From: MGR-bin208 sp043779285
GTDB lineage: Bacteria > Bacteroidota > Bacteroidia > Chitinophagales > Chitinophagaceae
NCBI GenBank assembly: GCA_043779285.1
Contig: JAYWEL010000225.1
Coordinates: 1 to 35,060 of the forward strand
Direction of reading: 5' to 3'
Length of the DNA stretch: 35,060 nucleotides
In this document: one piece after another, positions 30,987-35,060 of the stretch
Position numbering within the stretch: position 1 is the first letter of the stretch
How the letters are laid out: every line of letters begins with the position of its first letter
Position numbers and translations under genes: made by a program
Notes under the pieces: generated by a model
The model's input: only the letters and a program-made list of their open reading frames with translations
Told to the model about the DNA's origin: nothing
Database searches by the model: none

Positions 30987-31952
30987 TCATTCGTAAATCA
31001 AAGCACTGGCACCAAGTATGGCAGCATCAGCTTCTTTCAGCTCACTAAATTTTAATTGTACTTTATTTTTAAACACCTGAATCAAATTTTCTTCCATTGC
31101 TTTTTTGGTAGGATTCAGAATTAAATCTCCGGCATTGGTTAATCCTCCAAAAAGTACAATGGCTTCAGGAGATGAGAACATAATAAAGTTAGCCAACGCT
31201 TCGCCTAAAATTTGTCCGGTAAATTCATAAACCTTGTTTGCAATGTTGTCACCCTTAATTGCACATTCATAAACCGATTTGCTGGTGATTAATTCATTGA
31301 TGGAAAAATCTCTCAACAGGCTTTTTTCATTTGGGTTATCAGCAAGTAATTCAAGAGCAGTTTCCCGAACACCGGTGGCAGATGCATACGATTCAAGTGT
31401 ACCTCTGATACCTGTTCCTTTATGCATTCTACCTCCGGGACGAATAATTGTGTGACCGAGTTCTCCGGCAAAACCATCATGCCCTAAAACAATTTTTCCG
31501 TCAATAACAATTCCGCTACCAACACCGGTTCCCAATGTGATGGTAATGAAATGTTTCAAACCCTTTGCACAACCATGAATCATTTCGCCCATGGCTGCAG
31601 CGTTTGCATCGTTTGTCAACTTTACAGGCACACTGAATTTTGCAGAAAATAATTTAGCCAATGGAATGATTCCTTTCCAGATCAGGTTTGGGGCATATTC
31701 AATATTTCCGGTATAAAAATTACCATTGGGTGCACCAATACCTATTCCGGAGATTTGATTAATTCCCCCGATATGATTTAACATCGGCGTCAGTTTCTGG
31801 TAAATTTCTTCAATAAATTCTTCTACACTTTCGTGTTCATTGGTTAAAATGCGATCTTGTTCCAGGATATTACCTGCTTCGTCTACAATACCAAATTTCG
31901 TATTCGTTCCGCCAATATCAATTCCAATTGCAAATTTATTAGTTGAATTCAT
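30987..31952 (-). CDS. ROK-family sugar kinase (probable glucokinase)
   Basis: The 321-residue kinase has an N-terminal phosphate loop AIGIDIGGTNTKFGIVDE, the sugar-binding LTNDANAAAMGEM and TITLGTGVGSGIVIDG, and the ROK GFAGELGHTII. The usual zinc motif CxCGxxGCxE is replaced by MHKGTGIRGTLESYAS, so the structural cysteines are missing while the His is kept. It is the second gene of a unit with the sugar permease (57 bp apart), so it probably phosphorylates the imported hexose. Glucose as the substrate is an inference from the family and the neighbours. Confidence 0.88.
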   Translation of the reverse strand: MNSTNKFAIGIDIGGTNTKFGIVDEAGNILEQDRILTNEHESVEEFIEEIYQKLTPMLNHIGGINQISGIGIGAPNGNFYTGNIEYAPNLIWKGIIPLAKLFSAKFSVPVKLTNDANAAAMGEMIHGCAKGLKHFITITLGTGVGSGIVIDGKIVLGHDGFAGELGHTIIRPGGRMHKGTGIRGTLESYASATGVRETALELLADNPNEKSLLRDFSINELITSKSVYECAIKGDNIANKVYEFTGQILGEALANFIMFSSPEAIVLFGGLTNAGDLILNPTKKAMEENLIQVFKNKVQLKFSELKEADAAILGASALIYE

Positions 31953-32009
31953 GTGCTTATTTTAAAACAGCCACTCAATCGTGGCTGTTATATTTAGTAA
32001 AAAATATTT

Positions 32010-33692
32010 TTAATGGTTCACTGCAATTTCTGCATCATAATCAATGCCCTGCTTTCTAAGTACATTTTTTACTGATACCGCAAAAAATGCCAGATACGCA
32101 AAACAAATGACGGCTACCCAATACGAGTTATGTATTCCAAAACCTTCAATGCTACTGCTGCTCTGCAAGTAATCTGCCAGTTTTCCCTGAATAGGAGGTA
32201 TGATTCCACCACCTAAGATCATCATGATCAAAAATGCAGAACCTTGGGTAGTATATTTTCCAAGACCTGCTATGGATAAACTAAAAATACAAGGCCACAT
32301 AATGCTGCAAAACAATCCACCAGCTAAAAAAGCATACGTTGCAACCTGACCATGTGTAAATATTCCAACCATCATAGCAATCATGCCCAGAGAACTAAAT
32401 ATAAACAAGGTTTTAACCGGCTTATCCTGACTGATATAAAAAGCAGCAATCTGAATTAATACACATACAACATAGTAATAAAGTGGAGTCATATCATATT
32501 GTGCAATGCTGTTCATGCCCAAAATAATTCCGAATGCAACTATAGGAACAACAAAAAGCAAAATGTTTTTCATGTTCTTATTCAATTTAAAAACACTGAT
32601 AGCCCCGGCCCATCTTCCAATCATTAAACTACCCCAATACATGGATATATAAGGAGCTGCTTCCGATGATTGAAGTCCACCCATATTTTTTTGTTTTAAT
32701 AATTCACTCAAATTACTTCCAATAGTTACTTCGACACCTACATAAACGAATATGGCCAGCATACCGAGAACCAATTGCGGATATTGCATAGCTCCCCAAC
32801 CAATGGGATTCTTTTTTGCTTTTAAATTAGAAAACAAAAGGCCGCCTACAACAACTAATAATGCACCCAATAGCCATTTCATCCGATACGTTTCCAGATC
32901 ATGTTTTTCAAGTGAGGTCGCATGGGTCATATCTGTTTTATAACTGTCAAAAACCGGGACAAACATGATGATTAATAATCCGGTAATAATTAATAAAGAG
33001 TAGAAAGCCTTATTTGCATTTTCGGTTTTTTCCTCCAACACACCAGCAGGAACTTTTTTGGAAAAGAAAAACAAAGCAGCAGCTCCAATAAAAAGTAATC
33101 CTACACAGGAATAAAGAATTATCACTTTAGAAAGACTAAGTGAGGCAATTTTTTCATCGGTAATAGCAGCAGTTGTTCCAAAAAGTGCGAAGGCAACAAG
33201 AATGGGTCCGATAGTAGTACCAAATGAGTTGATACCACCACCCAAATTTACCCGGCCGGTACCTGTTGATGGATCGCCTAATGAAATTGCAAATGGTTGA
33301 GCGGCGGTTTGCTGCAAAGAAAAACCCAGTGCAACAATAAATAATCCGACAAGCATACCTGCAAATGTATTTCCTTCAACCGCTATGATCATAGCAACTG
33401 CTCCCAAAGCAGAAAACAACAATCCATAAACAATACTTTTTTTATAGCCCCACTTTCCAACCAAGTCTTTTCCGCCATAAGCCCCGTATGCAAACAGGCC
33501 CAAAGCACCAATATAATAAGCAGTATAAAAAGCAAAATCTATCAATTGACTTTGAAACTGATCGAGCCCAAAATAATGTTTACAAAAAGGAATAAAGACG
33601 CTGTTTCCGGCCGCAATAAATCCCCAGAAAAAGAAAACGGTGACGAGTGTACTTAACGCACTGTAGTTAGTTGCTTGCTTTCCAGATGTCAT
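32010..33692 (-). CDS. FHS-family sugar MFS permease
   Basis: The 560-residue inner-membrane symporter resembles the fucose/glucose-galactose permease class. It starts with VTVFFFWGFIAAGNSVFIP and has LGFSLQQTAAQPFAISLG and the IMWPCIFSLSIAGLGKYTTQGSAFLIMMILGGGIIPPIQG-type block near the end. It is ~120 residues longer than FucP, because of two additional hydrophobic segments in the central linker (residues ~225-250 and ~275-295), a layout seen in Bacteroidota. It probably imports hexose with protons for the adjacent ROK kinase. Confidence 0.9.
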   Translation of the reverse strand: MTSGKQATNYSALSTLVTVFFFWGFIAAGNSVFIPFCKHYFGLDQFQSQLIDFAFYTAYYIGALGLFAYGAYGGKDLVGKWGYKKSIVYGLLFSALGAVAMIIAVEGNTFAGMLVGLFIVALGFSLQQTAAQPFAISLGDPSTGTGRVNLGGGINSFGTTIGPILVAFALFGTTAAITDEKIASLSLSKVIILYSCVGLLFIGAAALFFFSKKVPAGVLEEKTENANKAFYSLLIITGLLIIMFVPVFDSYKTDMTHATSLEKHDLETYRMKWLLGALLVVVGGLLFSNLKAKKNPIGWGAMQYPQLVLGMLAIFVYVGVEVTIGSNLSELLKQKNMGGLQSSEAAPYISMYWGSLMIGRWAGAISVFKLNKNMKNILLFVVPIVAFGIILGMNSIAQYDMTPLYYYVVCVLIQIAAFYISQDKPVKTLFIFSSLGMIAMMVGIFTHGQVATYAFLAGGLFCSIMWPCIFSLSIAGLGKYTTQGSAFLIMMILGGGIIPPIQGKLADYLQSSSSIEGFGIHNSYWVAVICFAYLAFFAVSVKNVLRKQGIDYDAEIAVNH

Positions 33693-33783
33693 TTTTTAAA
33701 ATTTTAAGAACGGAAAATAATAGATTTTTCTGACAGTAAAATATTCTTGTTATATTGAATGCTTACAAGATTAAAATTTATTG

Positions 33784-34923
33784 ATGGAAATAGTTCATGT
33801 TTCGGCCGAATGCTATCCGATGGCTAAAGTAGGAGGACTTGCAGATGTGGTAGGTGCATTACCTAAGTATCAACAACTGGCAGGCAATACAGCCAAAGTT
33901 ATTTTACCCATGCACCGGACTAAATTCCTGTATGACAATGAATGGGATTTGATTTACAAATCGTCCATGTATTTAGGTGAAAAGAAATATGATTACAGTA
34001 TCATCAAAGAAAAAACGCAGAAACTTGGATTTGATCTATACCTGGTAGACATATTTGGATTACTTGACAGGGAGAACGTTTATGGGTATGATGACGATAC
34101 CGAACGGTTCACTGCTTTTCAAATAGCTATCCTGGATTGGATCATGAGTTGGAAAAAATTACCGGATATTATGCATGTACATGACCACCATGCAGGGTTG
34201 ATACCTTTTATGATGAAGCATTGCTTTGCATTTAAAAAGTTAAGCAATACAGCAACTGTATTAACCATACATAATGCTCAATACCAGGGATGGATGAATT
34301 GGAAAAAATCAAACTATATTCCAGATTGGGATTCCTCGAAGAAAGGATTGCTTGATTGGAAAAACAATATCAACCCTTTAGCCAGTGCTATTAAATGTGC
34401 CTGGAGCGTTACAACGGTCAGTCCAAGTTATTTGGAAGAATTAAGAATCAATAGCAATGGACTGGAAAGCTTGTTTCAAGTTGAGTTTCAAAAATGTGTG
34501 GGTATTTTAAATGGTATTGATACCGGTGTTTGGAACCCTGCAAGCGATACTTATATTGACCATCACTTTAATAATAAAACCGTACATGCCGGGAAACTAA
34601 AAAATAAAAAAGCTTTATGCAAATCATTTGAAATTGCGGAGGACAAACCTTTATTTGTATTTATTGGAAGATTGGTTGGTGAGAAGGGTGCAGATGTATT
34701 GGAAAAAGTATTCCAGGACTCTTTCATTCATATTGGCAGAAAGATGAATTTTTTAATTTTAGGCTCTGGTGAAAAAGAAGTGGAAGATGGACTGCATGCG
34801 TTAAAAAAAATAGCGCAAAATGATTATGATGTGTATATAGGTTATAATGAAAAACTGAGCCATCTGATGTATGCAGGTGCAGATTCCTCGAAAATCAGCG
34901 CTCTACTTCGGAGTTCGGGTTGA
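33784..34923 (+). CDS. glgA: Glycogen synthase, truncated by a sequence junction
   Basis: The first ~367 residues are a GT5 glycogen/starch synthase: HVSAECYPMAKVGGLADVVGALP with the substrate-binding Lys15 loop, MHVHDHHAGLIPF, VLTIHNAQYQGW, VTTVSPSYLEEL, GILNGIDTGVWNP and PLFVFIGRLVGEKGADVL. After HLMYAGAD the family expects FLLMPSRVEPCG, but the sequence changes at about 34885 to unrelated GC-rich DNA and the frame ends at 34921-34923. The enzyme would lack the C-terminal acceptor motif. It adds glucose from ADP-glucose to glycogen. Divergent from the sugar permease, it fits a hexose storage function. The break is probably a contig artefact. Confidence 0.88.
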   Translation: MEIVHVSAECYPMAKVGGLADVVGALPKYQQLAGNTAKVILPMHRTKFLYDNEWDLIYKSSMYLGEKKYDYSIIKEKTQKLGFDLYLVDIFGLLDRENVYGYDDDTERFTAFQIAILDWIMSWKKLPDIMHVHDHHAGLIPFMMKHCFAFKKLSNTATVLTIHNAQYQGWMNWKKSNYIPDWDSSKKGLLDWKNNINPLASAIKCAWSVTTVSPSYLEELRINSNGLESLFQVEFQKCVGILNGIDTGVWNPASDTYIDHHFNNKTVHAGKLKNKKALCKSFEIAEDKPLFVFIGRLVGEKGADVLEKVFQDSFIHIGRKMNFLILGSGEKEVEDGLHALKKIAQNDYDVYIGYNEKLSHLMYAGADSSKISALLRSSG

Positions 34924-35048
34924 CAACTCACTTCACCCTGGGCCGCGCTTGGAAGGTGGTGCTGCCGGACAGCACGAGTCCGACGAATGAATTTTGGGTG
35001 ACGGGACAGTTGAAAAGGATTCCCGGCAGGAGCAGGGTTCCGCCGTGA
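34885..35048 (+). other. GC-rich segment, C-terminal fragment of an unrelated protein
   Basis: From about 34885 the base composition jumps to high GC. One frame (codons from 34884) stays open to TGA 35046-35048 and ends in a plausible barrel-like C-terminus: EFGLTTHFTLGRAWKVVLPD, then TNEFWVTGQLKRIPGRSRVPP. It does not fit glycogen synthase or the codon use of the rest of the window. It looks like DNA from another organism joined in assembly, or less likely a recent insertion. Confidence 0.6.
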
Positions 35049-35060
35049 ACGGAGAGGCAA

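Overview
The window is AT-rich DNA from a member of the Bacteroidota, most likely Chitinophagaceae-like. Four things point there. Genes lack Shine-Dalgarno sequences. Several promoters match the Bacteroidota pattern TTTG-N19/20-TAnnTTTG. Lineage-typical families are present (DUF2851, DUF4382, FHS sugar permease, a long LepB, UbiA-kdsC-maf cluster, RelE-like toxins). Surface proteins are lipoproteins or OmpA-like barrels with C-terminal aromatic/hydrophobic ends. No rRNA, tRNA, CRISPR, transposase or integrase was seen.

Layout. 0-10.3 kb is mostly housekeeping: a decayed Na+:alanine symporter, thiolase, a short SSB, a zinc-ribbon protein, PDH E1-beta, a sigma-54-type regulator without a DNA-binding domain, signal peptidase I, cytidine deaminase, Ogt, CsaA and a transglutaminase-like protein. 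10.4-17.85 kb is an accessory island. All its genes are on the + strand, gene density is low and it is full of repeats. It holds a RidA-like lipoprotein, a carboxypeptidase-regulatory-domain lipoprotein, a beta-barrel protein, an HNH nuclease, a RelE/ParE-type toxin-antitoxin pair, a two-helix membrane protein, a DUF3500 protein and a broken second toxin. 17.86-34.9 kb returns to core genes: topA, two hydrolases, a tight operon (DUF2520, ferredoxin, iscX, kdsC, UbiA prenyltransferase, maf, DUF2851), OsmC, an outer-membrane protein, lipA, a phosphodiester glycosidase, a DUF4382 lipoprotein, a ROK kinase with a sugar permease, and a truncated glycogen synthase.

The most interesting part is the island. 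Three copies of a ~130-bp triple-palindrome repeat each sit just downstream of a gene. Two genes (HNH nuclease, DUF3500) are each preceded by an almost identical linker carrying a perfect Bacteroidota promoter. Each of these two is also bounded by its own 15-16-bp inverted repeat, one arm before the start codon and the other at or after the stop. The arms match within a unit better than between units. This looks like a cassette array (integron-like or TIR-bounded) whose mobilising enzyme lies elsewhere. The identification of the mechanism is inference.

Both window ends look artificial or rearranged. The symporter loses its reading frame near position 90. Glycogen synthase breaks at about 34885, where the sequence turns GC-rich and encodes the C-terminus of an unrelated protein.
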